A stretch of 64,000 nt of DNA, taken from NCBI GenBank assembly GCA_949316235.1, contig OX438741.1, positions 39,942,067 to 40,006,066 on the forward strand, given 5' to 3'. Shown here in pieces: positions 1-9,799 of the stretch. The notes beneath the pieces are model-generated. The model did not search any database. It saw only the letters and a program-made list of their open reading frames with translations, and was not told the origin of the DNA. Within the stretch, counting starts at the first letter, position 1; each line of letters opens with the position of its first letter. This stretch comes from Oegoconia quadripuncta (Eukaryota; Arthropoda; Insecta; Lepidoptera; Autostichidae). The translations under genes were made by a program, and so were the position numbers.

Positions 1-140
1 TATTTAATGATACAGCAATAATACATGGTTTAATCAATAAATGATTGCACAATATAATACAGTACGGTTTTAAGGTTCATATCTGTTTGGTACACGAAGA
101 ATCATATTATGATTATAAAAATTATTAAAAAGTTAAATGC

Positions 141-652
141 AGGATGAGTTTTTTAACCGTAACGGAAAAAGTATGGCATATTAGGTCAATGAAATAGAAG
201 TTATTGGCATAAATAATAAATATCCTTGGACATACACACAGCGCCATCTAGTTCCATTTCAAGCAACTATAGGCTTGTGATGTGGATACCAGATGGTTGA
301 TAAACTACATAAATATATTTTTTTTTGTAAATAAATATTTATTATAAATGAAAACCTCCATAACGGGTACACATGTCCGTATTCATCATACAAACATATG
401 TCCCTAGCGGGATTCGAATCCGCGACCTTTTGGTCTTTTGGTTCATCATGCGAAATTTATTTGGAGCTCATATTTTCCCCAAGTTTTCTTTATTTATTTA
501 ATTTAATGATGTAATTATTGGACGAGGCTACAAAAGCGACCGCGAAATGACGCAATTAAGGCTTTATTCAATGATGGTTAAAAAAACTACCTTTCACTTA
601 CCTAATATGCCCTATTTTTTCTTTACGGTATAAAAACTCATCCCGGTATATA
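141..652 (-). mobile_element. MITE-1 copy, interrupted by a SINE-B
   Basis: The inverted termini carry the family signature GGATGAGTTTTTTTACCGTA (slightly diverged at the left, as its complement at the right near 640). The fullest copy is at 63601-63938. The core words AATTTATTTGGAGCTC and GCGACCGCGAAATGACG match other copies. The copy is split by a minus-strand SINE-B at about 215-435, so the SINE arrived later. No transposase is present, so it is non-autonomous. A TA target site is inferred. Confidence 0.8.
215..435 (-). mobile_element. SINE-B (tRNA-derived) nested in MITE-1
   Basis: Read on the minus strand it starts inside the tRNA-like head (GGTTCGAATCC-type B box near 405-425). It runs through ATGAATACGGACATGTGTAC and ends in the family 3' sequence AACTAGATGGCGCTGTGTGT. 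The first part of the head, with the A box, is missing, so the copy is 5' truncated. Confidence 0.85.
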
Positions 653-825
653 AGGCCAATTATTCTGCGACTCACCCGCCAGTTTGATAAGGTTGCACAC
701 GCTTGAGATGCTACCGCCATCTACGAGGAGTTCGAGAGGCAAGAAGAGGCGGACAGACACCGACGACACCGAACGAAGTGAAGTTAGCAACGGGAACCGC
801 CTAACTTCACTGTGGATGTCGGTAC

Positions 826-925
826 AATACGGGTTTATCCGTTATCTAGTATCCATAGTACAAGCTTTGCTTAGTTTGTGACTAGATGATTAATGTAAGT
901 GTCCGAAATATTTATATTTATAAAA
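826..925 (+). mobile_element. SINE-B2 3' fragment
   Basis: The segment resembles the body and 3' part of the SINE-B2 copy at 20415-20662: TTATCCGTTATCTAGTATCC, a run of CAAGC words, and a terminal AAGTGTCCGAAATATTTATA. The tRNA-like head is absent. Confidence 0.65.
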
Positions 926-966
926 CTACCCTCCACATTCGTTTCGTATATCTTTTAATCTTCTAT

Positions 967-1251
967 AAGGCCCGTATAAACCAATCTCAATACAAGTCTT
1001 GAGGTTCTTCTGTGCTAATTTATAAACCAATCTTGAGATCTACTCAGCTGAGATCACTGTATTCGCCTCAGCGGCGAATGAATGATAGTCTTGAGTTTCG
1101 TTTATAAATACGCGCACTGAAGTGAGTACTCCTTGAGTATTCACGTGCTTTTCAGGTCTCAAGTTCGGTTTATTAATCAACACGTTTACTTGAAACCGGT
1201 CACCACAAGACTGTTCTCAATCTTGAGAATGGTTTATTAATACGGGCCTTA
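967..1251 (-). mobile_element. MITE-4 copy (modular palindromic element)
   Basis: It is bounded by GGCCCGTAT at the left and ATACGGGCC at the right. The interior is built of repeated CTTGAGA/TCTCAAG and TTTATTAAT words. It is the reverse-orientation relative of the copies at 43368-43708 and 62077-62392. It carries no coding potential. Confidence 0.8.
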
Positions 1252-1632
1252 GTCTCCTAAATTAAACCCTTCGAAAGTTTCGGCGGCAATTCTGTGTTTA
1301 AATTGTATATTCGCATGAACTCAAACGTCACCAAACGAAATGTAGTGCAGTTATTAAGAAAAATATTCGTCGAACTCAAAATACAGGGTTAATAAATTTA
1401 TTGCGCCTAGTGTTGCTATGTTTGGAATTTTTTCGGACATGTCCGGGATTTTTATTGTCCGGAATGCGGGAGGGATTCAAAGGTTGTCCTGAATTTCTTC
1501 TTATTTTTCAGATTTTCTTGATATTAAGGATTTCCAGAAATGCTTTTTGTAGAACATATCGCACTTTTGACGACGTTAAAGCGTATTTGAATCCCGCTAG
1601 GTATGTATGATGAATGTTTTCATTTATATTAG

Positions 1633-2210
1633 TATGCCGGATGAGTTTTTTTACCATAAGGAAAAAATAGGGCATATTAGGTAAGTTTAATAGAAGTTAT
1701 TGGTATAGGTAGTTTAATTTTTTAAATTTAAATTTAACCGCGCTCCATGGCTCAATGTACGAGCATGGGGTTTACGATTCCGAGGTCGCGGGTTCGATCC
1801 CCAGCGGGGTACATGTTTAAGTACTCGGTTTGGTTGGTGGTAGGGCCTTTTAAATGTCCGTCTGGCCTAGCTACCACCATCTTATCTAAATCTGCCGCCA
1901 AGCAGCAATGTTAATAGCATTGTTGTGTTCCGGTTGACAGAGATAAGATAGCCATTTCCCCAAATGTGTTGGGATTTCCGGGTCAGTACGCTTCCACCTT
2001 CGACCTCATCTTCACTTAACATCAGGTGTGATTGAGGTCTAGTACGAACCCGTTATGCATAAAAAAAGGTAACAAACCATCATCGATTGATATGCCACTG
2101 GTGGGATTCGTAGGGTTGCTATCACGTGAAATTTATTTGGATCTTTCGCATTTTTCGTTTACCTAATATGCCCTATTTTTTCCTTACCGTAAAAAAAATC
2201 ATCCGATATA
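1633..2210 (+). mobile_element. MITE-1 copy, interrupted by a SINE-A
   Basis: The left end reads GCCGGATGAGTTTTTTTACC and the right end is its complement near 2185-2210. A complete SINE-A sits at about 1736-2068. The MITE sequence resumes after the SINE tail with AACCATCATCGATTGATATG. Confidence 0.85.
1736..2068 (+). mobile_element. SINE-A (tRNA-derived), near full length
   Basis: The 5' head is tRNA-like: TGGCTCAATGTACGAGCATG resembles a degenerate A box and GGTTCGATCCCC near 1791 is a good B box of the internal RNA polymerase III promoter. The body contains GGTTGGTGGTAGGG, CTAGCTACCACCATCTTATC and CATCAGGTGTGATTGAGGTC. The 3' end is CCGTTATGCAT followed by an A run. It serves as the reference copy for the family in this window. 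Confidence 0.88.
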
Positions 2211-2382
2211 TTTACAAAAAAATTAAATGTATTTGTGTAATTTATGAACCGTTTCGATATCCATAATATAAGCCCAGTTGCTTAATGTCGAACTAGTTAG
2301 CAAGGCTTGTTTACCGGTTAAATTTTAAACCAATCAGCGTCAAGTACAAAGGAGTGTTTTATTGAGGTGAGTGTTGGGATTT

Positions 2383-2517
2383 AGGCCCGTATTAATAAAT
2401 CGTTCTTGAGATTGAGATCACGTCTCGGTCTCAAGACCATTTTTTCCATTGCTGTTTTAATATGCGTCAACTTGAGGACATGTCAATCTTGAGAACTGTT
2501 TATTAATACGGGCCTTA
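2383..2517. mobile_element. MITE-4 short copy
   Basis: It is bounded by GGCCCGTATTAATAAA and its complement and contains TCTTGAGATTGAGATCACG. It is about half the length of the long copies and resembles the short one at 59427-59577. Confidence 0.75.
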
Positions 2518-2819
2518 GAATCGTTGTAATTTTGGGATTTTGAACTGTTATTCTCGACTTCAAACCAGTCTGTATACCACTTTATAGGAGTTACAATGGG
2601 AGGAGTGTTGGAGATACTCGTGTTTATACTCGTGTTTTGGTGTTCGGCGAATATTTCTTAACTAATTGCTACTATATTGTTGTAAATTTAGTCCAATTGG
2701 TGCGGTTTATTAGCCATTATTATACATTATAATACATTATATTAGACATGGTATGTTAGGCTTTAAATGTAGCCATATTGATGTAGGTTAAATATAAATA
2801 TTGACGCGAATAGAATACA

Positions 2820-2888
2820 ATACCTACACCTTCCTCAAAGGTCGGCAACGCATCTGTGACCCTTTTGGTGTTGCGGTTGTCCATTGTC
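2820..2888 (+). pseudogene. Jockey-type reverse transcriptase C-terminal fragment
   Basis: The plus strand encodes [18 protein letters not shown], the same carboxyl end as at 39534-39712. Such C-terminal stubs are abundant in Lepidoptera as 5'-truncated non-LTR insertions. No longer frame is attached. Confidence 0.6.
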
Positions 2889-2904
2889 CAATTATTCAGT
2901 AATC

Positions 2905-3118
2905 CCCATCAGTAGGGATTCTCGTTTCTTTTCCAGATATCCCCCACTGGTAAAATAATGTCTATTTTCCCACCAGATGTTTACATCTGTTGGGGATTAG
3001 TGGACATTTTTTTCATGAATCCCCACTATGCGGTTTTATTGAATCGGTGGGGATTCCCAGAAAAAAAATATAGTTTCCCATATCAGCGGGGATTTGGGAA
3101 TAGTTTCCCGTAATGTGT
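2905..3118. repeat. Palindromic element with GGGGATT subrepeats
   Basis: The words AATCCCCA and TGGGGATT occur repeatedly in both orientations (about 2912, 2990, 3032, 3048, 3090). Half-sites such as ATCCCCATCAGTAGGGAT form small palindromes. The segment looks like a non-autonomous inverted-repeat element, but I see no second copy in the window. Confidence 0.5.
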
Positions 3119-3119
3119 T

Positions 3120-4185
3120 AAAAATACTGTTCCAAAAATAGTACTTATAATCCCTCTTAACACGTTTTTTTTTTTGGAATTTTGATGGAATGTGTCCGGA
3201 ACGAGTCTAATAGACTGGAGTTACGTCGAAGCGGAGTAAATTTTGACATAAGTTAATGCAACACTGTTTTGGCCTTTCCATTATCCAATTCGGCCAAAAC
3301 ACTATATAAATTATATAAGATTGGTGTTAACCGCCGTGGTTAAGTTATTGATGTTGGTCTACACGGTGCGGCATAGCCGATTCTCGACAAAGCTCCTTAA
3401 AAAAGTTTAAAAAAAGCCTTGGAGACGGTTGAAAATTATTAAAAGAGTATTCGAGAGATTCTCGCATAATCCTTCAGTCGCCATCTTTGTTTTTTTCTAC
3501 GTCTCCTAGACTTGACAGACCAGACAGAACTTGTACTACAGAGTCGGCTATGGTTATTTCTCAAATCTCCAGTTTTTTTTTATCGATTTAGTAATAGGTA
3601 ATTTTATGGTACAGTCGTTTGCAGCTCAAAGTGGACCCTCATATTTCCTAGCGAGCTGTATGTATGGCATTTATTACATTAATTATGCATGGTAAAATAA
3701 GATGTAGTAGCGTTGTGAAAAAGTCACGTATTAGTACCCACGGTTTATGCAAAAGAGCTAGCGCGTTGGAAACAAGGTGTATACTTATATCTGTAAGCGA
3801 CTGTACATACTTGACAAATAGAGATGAAGTATTCTATCTGCGTCCGTCTTTGTCGCTGCAATGTAATTTGAACAAGTTATTGGGAAATATTATACTCAAT
3901 TTATCTGACGCCGGAATGATAAATTTTGACCGATTCCGCGTTGTATTTTTTTCATAAAGAAAATGTTGATTTTCTTTTCATACTTCATTAGTTCATATTT
4001 AAACTTCCAAAACTTTTAGTGATACAGGGTCATACAGTGTTACTTGAGTACGCTCCGTTACAGTACAGATTATACAAAGGCACAAAAAGTATTAGAATTT
4101 ATAAAAAAGTACAAAATTAAAAAAAAAACTACTAAAAAGAACTTCCCTAATTTCCGACTTTAATGAATTTTTCAAGTAACCCTAT
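3120..4185. other. Unassigned AT-rich stretch, no gene recognised
   Basis: The region contains an open frame at 3664-3957 (+, 97 codons) with no recognisable domain and no splice or promoter context, so I do not call it. Near 3370-3390 and 3540-3560 are imperfect inverted words (CATAGCCGATTCTC and GAGTCGGCTATG) that could be ends of a degraded element. Confidence 0.4.
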
Positions 4186-4562
4186 ACGTTCTTTACCGTA
4201 AGGAAAAACCATCCACGCACTATGCAACTGGCGGGCTTAGTAGGGTTCTATCAAGCGTTTTTTTTTTTAACAACAGGTTAGCACTTGACCTCAATCACAC
4301 CTGATGTTAAGTGAAGATGAAGCCGAAGGTGGTAGCGTACTGACCCGGAAATCCCATTTTCCAAGCTTTTCTTAAAATTTATTTAATTTAATGATGTCAT
4401 TATATGGTATAGGCCACAAACGCGACTATCACATGACAATGATTCGATACTGTTTCAAAAAAAAAAAAACAAATTAGCCAGACCAATACCCAATACCTTC
4501 TATTTCACTTACCTAAATGCCCTATTTTTTTCGTTACGGTGAAAAAACTCATCCGGTATATC
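4186..4562 (-). mobile_element. MITE-1 copy with SINE-A fragment inside
   Basis: The right end (about 4520-4560) is the complement of GGATGAGTTTTTTTACCGTA and ends CATCCGGTATA. The left end is degraded but retains TTTACCGTAAGGAAAAA. The core words TTTAATTTAATGATGTCATT match other copies. A minus-strand SINE-A 3' fragment lies at about 4268-4356. Confidence 0.75.
4268..4356 (-). mobile_element. SINE-A 3' fragment nested in MITE-1
   Basis: The segment ACTTGACCTCAATCACACC through TAGCGTACTGACCCGGAAAT is the 3' end of SINE-A on the minus strand. It is strongly 5' truncated. Confidence 0.8.
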
Positions 4563-4985
4563 TCATAAATAAAGCCCTAACAGGGAAAATAAGAATGTCA
4601 AGCTGCAGTTGATTTATATATTTTAAATACAAATATTGCAAACAGTTTTGTGGGATAACCCCTCCTTAATTCACTATCACTATTGTTTACCCTTGAGTTA
4701 TAAGTACACCAAGCCATATTTATACCTACTAATATATGTATTTCTCAATAGCTAATTCATAATGATCTACTTACTGATAGTAAATTCTATTCATTTACAT
4801 ATAAGTATATGGTATAAGTTTAAACATATATATATTTTTTACTGTTAATGGTAATTCGCGATGTGATTATATCACGAAACATTTACAAGACTTGCGCATT
4901 AAAATATTTTTTTTTTATATTTTACTTTTTTTTATTTATCACCCTTTTCTCTTGTCCTAGAACAGCTTGATGAATGTTTGTACTC

Positions 4986-5300
4986 TTTTTTTATGCACTT
5001 GACCTCAATCACATCTGATGTTAAGTGAAGATGAGTCCGAAGGGGGAAACGTACTGACCCGGAAACCCTAACATATTTGGGGCACTGGCTATATCTCTGA
5101 CAAACGGAACACAACAATGCTATTAGTATTGCTGTTTGGTGGCAGATTTAGATAAGATGGTGGAAGCTAGCCAGGCGGACATTTAAAATGCCCTACAACC
5201 AACCAAACCGTGTACTAAACATGTACCCCGCTGGGAATCGAACCCGCGACCTCCGATTCGTGAAACCTAAGTTCTTTATATTGCGCCACGGAAGCAGTCA
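4986..5300 (-). mobile_element. SINE-A, near full length (left unit of a duplication)
   Basis: On the minus strand it carries the tRNA-like head (CGTGGCGCAATAT, GGTTCGATTCCC near 5225-5245), the full body and the A tail. About 55 bases of flank on its tail side also match the next copy 470 bp downstream, so the pair looks like a tandem duplication rather than two independent insertions. Confidence 0.85.
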
Positions 5301-5456
5301 AATGTATGTATGTAATAGTTTTTTTAAATAAATATTTGTGGTTCTTAAAAAAAAGCCTTACGTTTTCGTATTCTGTACAAAATTAATAAAAAAATAGATT
5401 TTTATTTTTCACTCATTTCTCTTGTCATTGAACAGCTTGATGAATATTTGTACTCT

Positions 5457-5772
5457 TTTTTTTTTGCACTTGACCTCAATCACACCTGATGTTGAGTGAA
5501 GATGAGGCCGAAGGTGGAAGCGTACTGACCCGGAAACCCCAACACATTTGGGGGACTGGCTATCTTATCTCTGACAACCGGAACACAACAATGCTATTAA
5601 CATTGCTGCTTGGTGGTAGATTTAGATAAGATGGTGGTAGCTAGCCAGGCGGACATTTAAAATGCCCTACCACCAACCAAATCGAGTGCTTAAAAATGTA
5701 CCCCGCTGGGAATCGAACCCGCGACATCCCAATCGTAAACCCAATGATGTTTACATTGAGCCACGGTGGCGG
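5457..5772 (-). mobile_element. SINE-A, near full length (right unit of a duplication)
   Basis: The structure is the same as the copy at 4986-5300. The head at 5705-5770 shows GGTTCGATTCCC and a degenerate A box in GCCACCGTGGCTCAATGTAA. A further, 3'-truncated SINE-A abuts the head directly at 5773. Confidence 0.88.
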
Positions 5773-6205
5773 TTGGCTATATCTCTGACAACCGGAACAC
5801 AACAATGCTATTAACATTGCTGCTTGGCGGTAGATAAGATGACATTTTTTTAAATGTCCTACCACCAGCCAGAGTACCAAACATGTACCCTGCTGGGCAT
5901 CGAACCCGCGACCTCTGATTCGTAAACCCAATGTCTACAATACAATACAATACAAATACACTTTATTGCACAACAGATAAGAAAATACAGTTTCAGAAAA
6001 GTGGTAAGAATAGAATGTACAATTTGGCGACTTTATTACTAAAAGCGATCTCTTCCAGGCAACCTTTGGGTATAAGGACAGTACATTTGAAATAGGTGGG
6101 TTGTGCAGTATTAAATAAGGATGCAGATACAAACTACGTGAATAAATTTCATATATTTACATACACATACATACATAGTCTACATTGGCCACGGAGGTTA
6201 AAAAC
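5773..6205 (-). mobile_element. SINE-A fragment split by a LINE insertion
   Basis: A minus-strand SINE-A without its 3' end runs 5773-5939 and resumes at 6178 with its head (TTGGCCACGGAGG). The interruption at 5940-6177 is a LINE tail flanked by the direct repeat GTCTACA (5933-5939 and 6178-6184), which fits target-primed insertion into the SINE. Confidence 0.75.
5940..6177 (-). mobile_element. 5'-truncated LINE 3' end with 7-bp target duplication
   Basis: The segment starts with an (AATAC)n-like run and ACTTTATTGCACAACAG, the complement of a CTGTTGTGCAATAAAGT polyadenylation-type end. Similar sequence lies at 22780-22935 and 48950-49060. Direct repeats GTCTACA flank it exactly. No reverse transcriptase coding remains. 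Confidence 0.7.
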
Positions 6206-6340
6206 TCGCTGAAAGTGACCATTTTAGGCGGTAGGTGCAGGTTGCGGGGGACGAAGCAACTGCGACAGGATTGGCTACTTCAAATTCATACTACATCGTA
6301 ATGACGCGGTAGTGACGGCACAGTAGGTGTATTAACATGT

Positions 6341-6634
6341 ATACAGGGTGTCCCTGGAAGTATGGATCAAATCGAACAGGGGCATGGGGAAGGTCATTCC
6401 CAAACTTTTTAACCCTATGAATGTCGGTGCCATTTTTGACGGTTCAAAAGTTATGATCAATTTTTTACATTTTCATATTATCGAATAGTGCATAACAAAG
6501 CAAAGCTATCAGCTTAATTTTTTAATTAAAAATAATTAATTTTTTTTTTTTTTTTTTTTTTCAGGTTAAGTTTGGGAATGACCTTCCCCATGCCCCTGTT
6601 CGATTTGATCCATACTTCCAGGGACACCCTGTAT
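6341..6634. mobile_element. MITE-6 with long, near-perfect inverted ends
   Basis: The left end ACAGGGTGTCCCTGGAAG continues for about 50 bases and is repeated in inverse orientation at about 6572-6632, ending CCCTGTAT. A TA duplication is likely. The interior is AT-rich with a T run of about 22 and no coding. A MITE-3 element abuts its right end. Confidence 0.88.
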
Positions 6635-6636
6635 AA

Positions 6637-7493
6637 AAGGTCTAACAAAATTAACCCGACAAACGTTGCAGAATGTATGTATAGTTATACCTATTACGAA
6701 AAAAATAAAACATCACAGTTAACAGATTTTAATCAAAAAATAAAATTTAGAAATGTAAATTTTGTGACTTGGCAGTAATGGCCGCGCGCTCTAAGTACTT
6801 TGCCACAACACACAAACACGTGTCGCGGTATCTTTGAAGACGCCGAAAGGCGACCACTCGCCGCGACTGGCTGTGATTGGTTGCGTCCTGTGCCCCGCCA
6901 CCCGCCACCCCCGCCGGCGTCTTCCATATGAACGTTGGCTTTTTTTTATCATTGATAAAATAAGGTACAATCGAAATATAAGTAAGTCTGGTAATTTGTA
7001 TTTTCATATGCACTTACATTCTATAAGATATTCAAACGACCTGTTTGGTGTAGTGGTTAGGAACTCTGACCACTATACCAAAAGGTTGCGGGTTCGAATC
7101 CCGCTAGGGGCATGTTTGTGTGATGAATACGGACATGTGTACCCGAGTTATGGATGTTTTCATTTATAATAAGTAAGTATTTATTTACAAAAAAAATATG
7201 TATTTATGTAATACATCAACCATCTGGTATCCACAACACAAGCCTATAGTTGCTTAAAGTGGAACTAGATGGCGCTGTGTGTATGTCAAGGATATTTATT
7301 TATTTATTATTATTTATGTACCTTCCTTATTTAAACAATAAAGCGTATTTGATTGATTGATTGATTTAATTTTTTTACTCGGAATCAAAATTGTTAAGGC
7401 TAGTTTTTTTAAAGAATAGGTAAGTATATTATTTTATTGTCATGTAGGTACGTGCAATTGCCAAAGTTTGTCGGGTTAATTTTGTTGACCCTA
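6637..7493 (+). mobile_element. MITE-3 copy, interrupted by SINE-B and a LINE tail
   Basis: The termini carry GGTCTAACAAAATTAACCCG and its complement. The core at about 6778-6930 is strikingly GC-rich (GGCCGCGCGCTCTAAGTACT, GTGATTGGTTGCG). Compared with the uninterrupted copy at 51851-52345, an insert occupies about 7017-7364: a full SINE-B plus a short LINE end with (GATT)n. Confidence 0.85.
7038..7315 (+). mobile_element. SINE-B (tRNA-derived), full length, reference copy
   Basis: The head has a clear A box (TGGTGTAGTGGTTAG, 7046-7060) and B box (GGTTCGAATCC, near 7090). These are the internal polymerase III promoter elements of a tRNA. The body follows with ATGAATACGGACATGTGTAC and TCAACCATCTGGTATCCACA, then the 3' block GAACTAGATGGCGCTGTGTG. 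It is inserted in MITE-3. The head is not a functional tRNA gene because it lacks an acceptor stem. Confidence 0.92.
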
Positions 7494-7627
7494 TAATACA
7501 TGTTAATACAAGATATAAAATAAACTTGCTGTTCATGTCAGCCGTTTACACAGAGTCATAAGGGACAATGTTATAAGCTTTTTAAGGTTTTTTTTTTTAT
7601 TTTATTAAAAACTGGTTTCGCGGTTCC

Positions 7628-7745
7628 ATTTGACATTCAAAATTTGCCTTTAAATAAATTCAAAACAGACAAAAGGCTATTTTCTATCTGGATGATAAGC
7701 AAGCATGGACATAGACCGCTCGGCGATATTCAGTCTAATTATACA
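7628..7745 (+). mobile_element. CR1-type LINE 3' fragment
   Basis: The segment encodes a piece like GIFDIQNLPLNKFKTDKRLF, with TTTAAATAAATTCAAA and GGATGATAAGCAAGCATGGACATAGACCG-like words. It matches the region just before the 3' UTR of the CR1-type copy at 41716-42100. It is short and truncated at both ends. Confidence 0.55.
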
Positions 7746-7761
7746 ATATAATATAAAATGT

Positions 7762-8000
7762 TTTTTTTTATGCACAATGGGTTGGTACTTGGCCTCAATC
7801 ACACCTGATGTTAAGTGAAGATGAGGTCGAAGGTGGAAGCGTACTGACCTGGAAACCTCAATACATTTGGGGGACTGGCTATCTTATCTCTGTCAACTAG
7901 AACACAACAATGCTATTGACATTGCTGTTTGGCGGCAGATTTAGATAAGATGGTGGTAGCTAGCCAGGCGGACATTTAAAATGCCCTACCACCAACCAAA
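7762..8000 (-). mobile_element. SINE-A, head missing
   Basis: The body from GGTTGGTACTTGGCCTCAAT to GCCCTACCACCAACCAAAT is complete on the minus strand. The tRNA-like head is absent, and a Helitron-like repeat begins within about 10 bases. Confidence 0.85.
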
Positions 8001-8007
8001 TATAATT

Positions 8008-8213
8008 ATAGTAGCTTTCAGCCCGCGACTTCCTCCGCGTGGAAGATTTCAACAAAATCGGTTCAGCAAAGAAATTAGCCTATATTATGTTAATACAGGT
8101 CTTAATCTGTCTACCCTCCAAATTTCATCCAAATCCGTCCAGCCGTATAGGCGTGAAGAGGTAACAAACATAAAGACATACACTCAAACTTTCGCATTTA
8201 TAATGTTAGTTGG
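8008..8213 (-). mobile_element. CTAG-type Helitron-like repeat
   Basis: On the minus strand the unit runs from ATTATAAATGCGAAAGTTTG through CCAAATTTCATCCAAATCCG (complement) to a GC-rich hairpin-like end next to GCTACTA. Related copies are at 41203-41384 and 42807-43010. The CTAG-like end preceded by a hairpin suggests a non-autonomous Helitron. That class assignment is inference. Confidence 0.55.
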
Positions 8214-8467
8214 GATTAATTATAATGCAAAGATATGACAAAGTAGCTAACATTATTATCTGAAGATAGAAGAAAGGCCAAGTTCACACAGCGAGGTATC
8301 TATGGATAGGACGATGCTCGGGGTTTCTCGAAACAGGGGGTCTACTCTCAAACGCAAATAGCTTCGGACGGCCGTAAGTTCGGACTTTTCTTTTGCAATT
8401 TGCTGTGTCAATTATATTTATAAACCAATCATTATTTTATTGTATACTATAGTTGGATATCACAAGT

Positions 8468-8640
8468 CTGCTGCCAAGCAGCAATGTTAATAGCATTGTT
8501 GTGTTCCGGTTATCAGAGATAGCCAGTCCTCCAAATGTGTTGGGGTTTCCGGGTCAGTACGCTTCCACCTTCGACCTCATCTTCACTTAACATCAGGTGC
8601 GATTGAGGTCAAGCACCAACCCGTTGTGCATAAAAAAAAT
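8468..8640 (+). mobile_element. SINE-A 3' half
   Basis: It starts at CTGCCAAGCAGCAATGTTAA and ends CCGTTGTGCATAAAAAAA, so the tRNA head and upstream body are missing. Its last 29 bases form the left edge of a duplicated block that recurs at 10469. Confidence 0.85.
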
Positions 8641-9152
8641 AATTAAAATTAAATAATTTGACAATTTCAAGGTTTCCTGCATGACATTTTTTTTTAATTA
8701 TGAAAATAAGTCAATTTAAGGAATTTGACAATTTAAAGATGTGTAGGCTGTTTTTGTAAGTAAATAATTATCTGATTTTAATGTACTTATTTCGTTCATA
8801 TTTTTTTGCATGTTATATTCACAAATAAATTGATTGATTGATTGGTTATTATGATGTTGGTTAACTGAATTTACCACGAGCTGACGTCCAGCAGCCCATG
8901 GAGTCAAAAATTCTTCGTAAAACACCCGGAATGTATAAATACGAAATATGATTAATTTTCTTATGATGAACTCATTCAGCGGCGGCCAGTGAGATACGTT
9001 GATCGTCGTACAACAACGATAGCGCGTTTTAAAATACAACTCGCGACATCTAGCGGCTTACTTTGTGAATCAATTGGGGAGGGAAACTGCGGCGGTGAAA
9101 ACTAAAGGGAACAATACAACTTCAATAAAAAAAGGCGGGGTTTTATGTATTT
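8612..9152 (+). repeat. Duplicated block, left copy (foldback arm)
   Basis: The SINE-A tail plus about 500 bases match 10469-11069 almost base for base, including GTCCAGCAGC, ACATCTAGCGGCTTACTTTG and AAAGGCGGGGTTTTATGTAT. The copy contains one arm of the foldback element but not its spacer or opposite arm. Confidence 0.85.
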
Positions 9153-9319
9153 TAAATACACCAAATCTAGATTAGAAATAGATATATTAGAAATCTACTA
9201 TAGAAAACAATATTGCAACTTTGCAACTGAACATTTTATTAATATTCAAAATTAAGTAGTGGTAAGTTATATTTTATGAAAAGTAATTTGGCCGCTTTAA
9301 GTACGTAAACAAACAAATG

Positions 9320-9695
9320 CGACAAGTGCCGAAAGGCCGTGCGCGGACTGCGCAGCTCGCTGGCTGACCTCTCCCCGGCGCGCTCAACCGTCCAGCAACT
9401 TAAACTTCCGATTGTATCTCCGTTATAAAAGTAGCGGAAACAGAAGCAGAAACGAATGTTGAAAGCGCGCGGGACTTCCGCACTTGCGGAAACAGAAACA
9501 GAGATCCGTTGCATCACTAATAATAATTAACGATTGAGAGAAGTACAAGTGTTATTCAAGTGATACGTAAAGGAAAACGCAAGATGTGATCGTAAACTAA
9601 TGTGTGAACGATGTTGTTACAAACTATTGTCTAAAGTTTACTAAAACTACGAATGACTAGTGAACAGTGATGAAAAACAGTGAATCTAACAAAAA
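9320..9695 (+). promoter_or_regulatory. Candidate promoter and noncoding leader (speculative)
   Basis: A CpG-rich block (9325-9395, with GTGCGCGGACTGCGCAGCTC) stands out from AT-rich surroundings. A TATA-like TTATAAAAG lies at 9423-9431. It is followed by about 230 bases rich in GTGAA and ACAGTGA words, as is common in insect 5' leaders, and then a possible splice donor (AAAAA then GTAAAG, near 9694). If genuine, it could be a distal first exon of the plus-strand qvr gene or of another transcript. There is no transcript evidence, and it could instead be unique sequence inside an old transposon. Confidence 0.25.
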
Positions 9696-9799
9696 GTAAA
9701 GGAATGGCAAGAGAAATTAAATATTAAATGACTTCAAAGTAGACCTGCACAAGATGCTGATGATGAAGGCATATTTTTTTTTTAAACTTGTTTCGCGTT

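Noticed and set aside
3664..3957. 97-codon plus-strand frame
   Set aside because: No family signature, no flanking splice sites or promoter, and composition similar to the surrounding noncoding DNA.
7038..7115. tRNA gene
   Set aside because: A and B boxes are present, but no cloverleaf with an acceptor stem closes, and the sequence continues into a SINE body repeated many times in the window.
9239..9517. Minus-strand 92-codon frame in the CpG-rich block
   Set aside because: Openness follows from GC content; no domain. The plus-strand promoter reading is at least as plausible.
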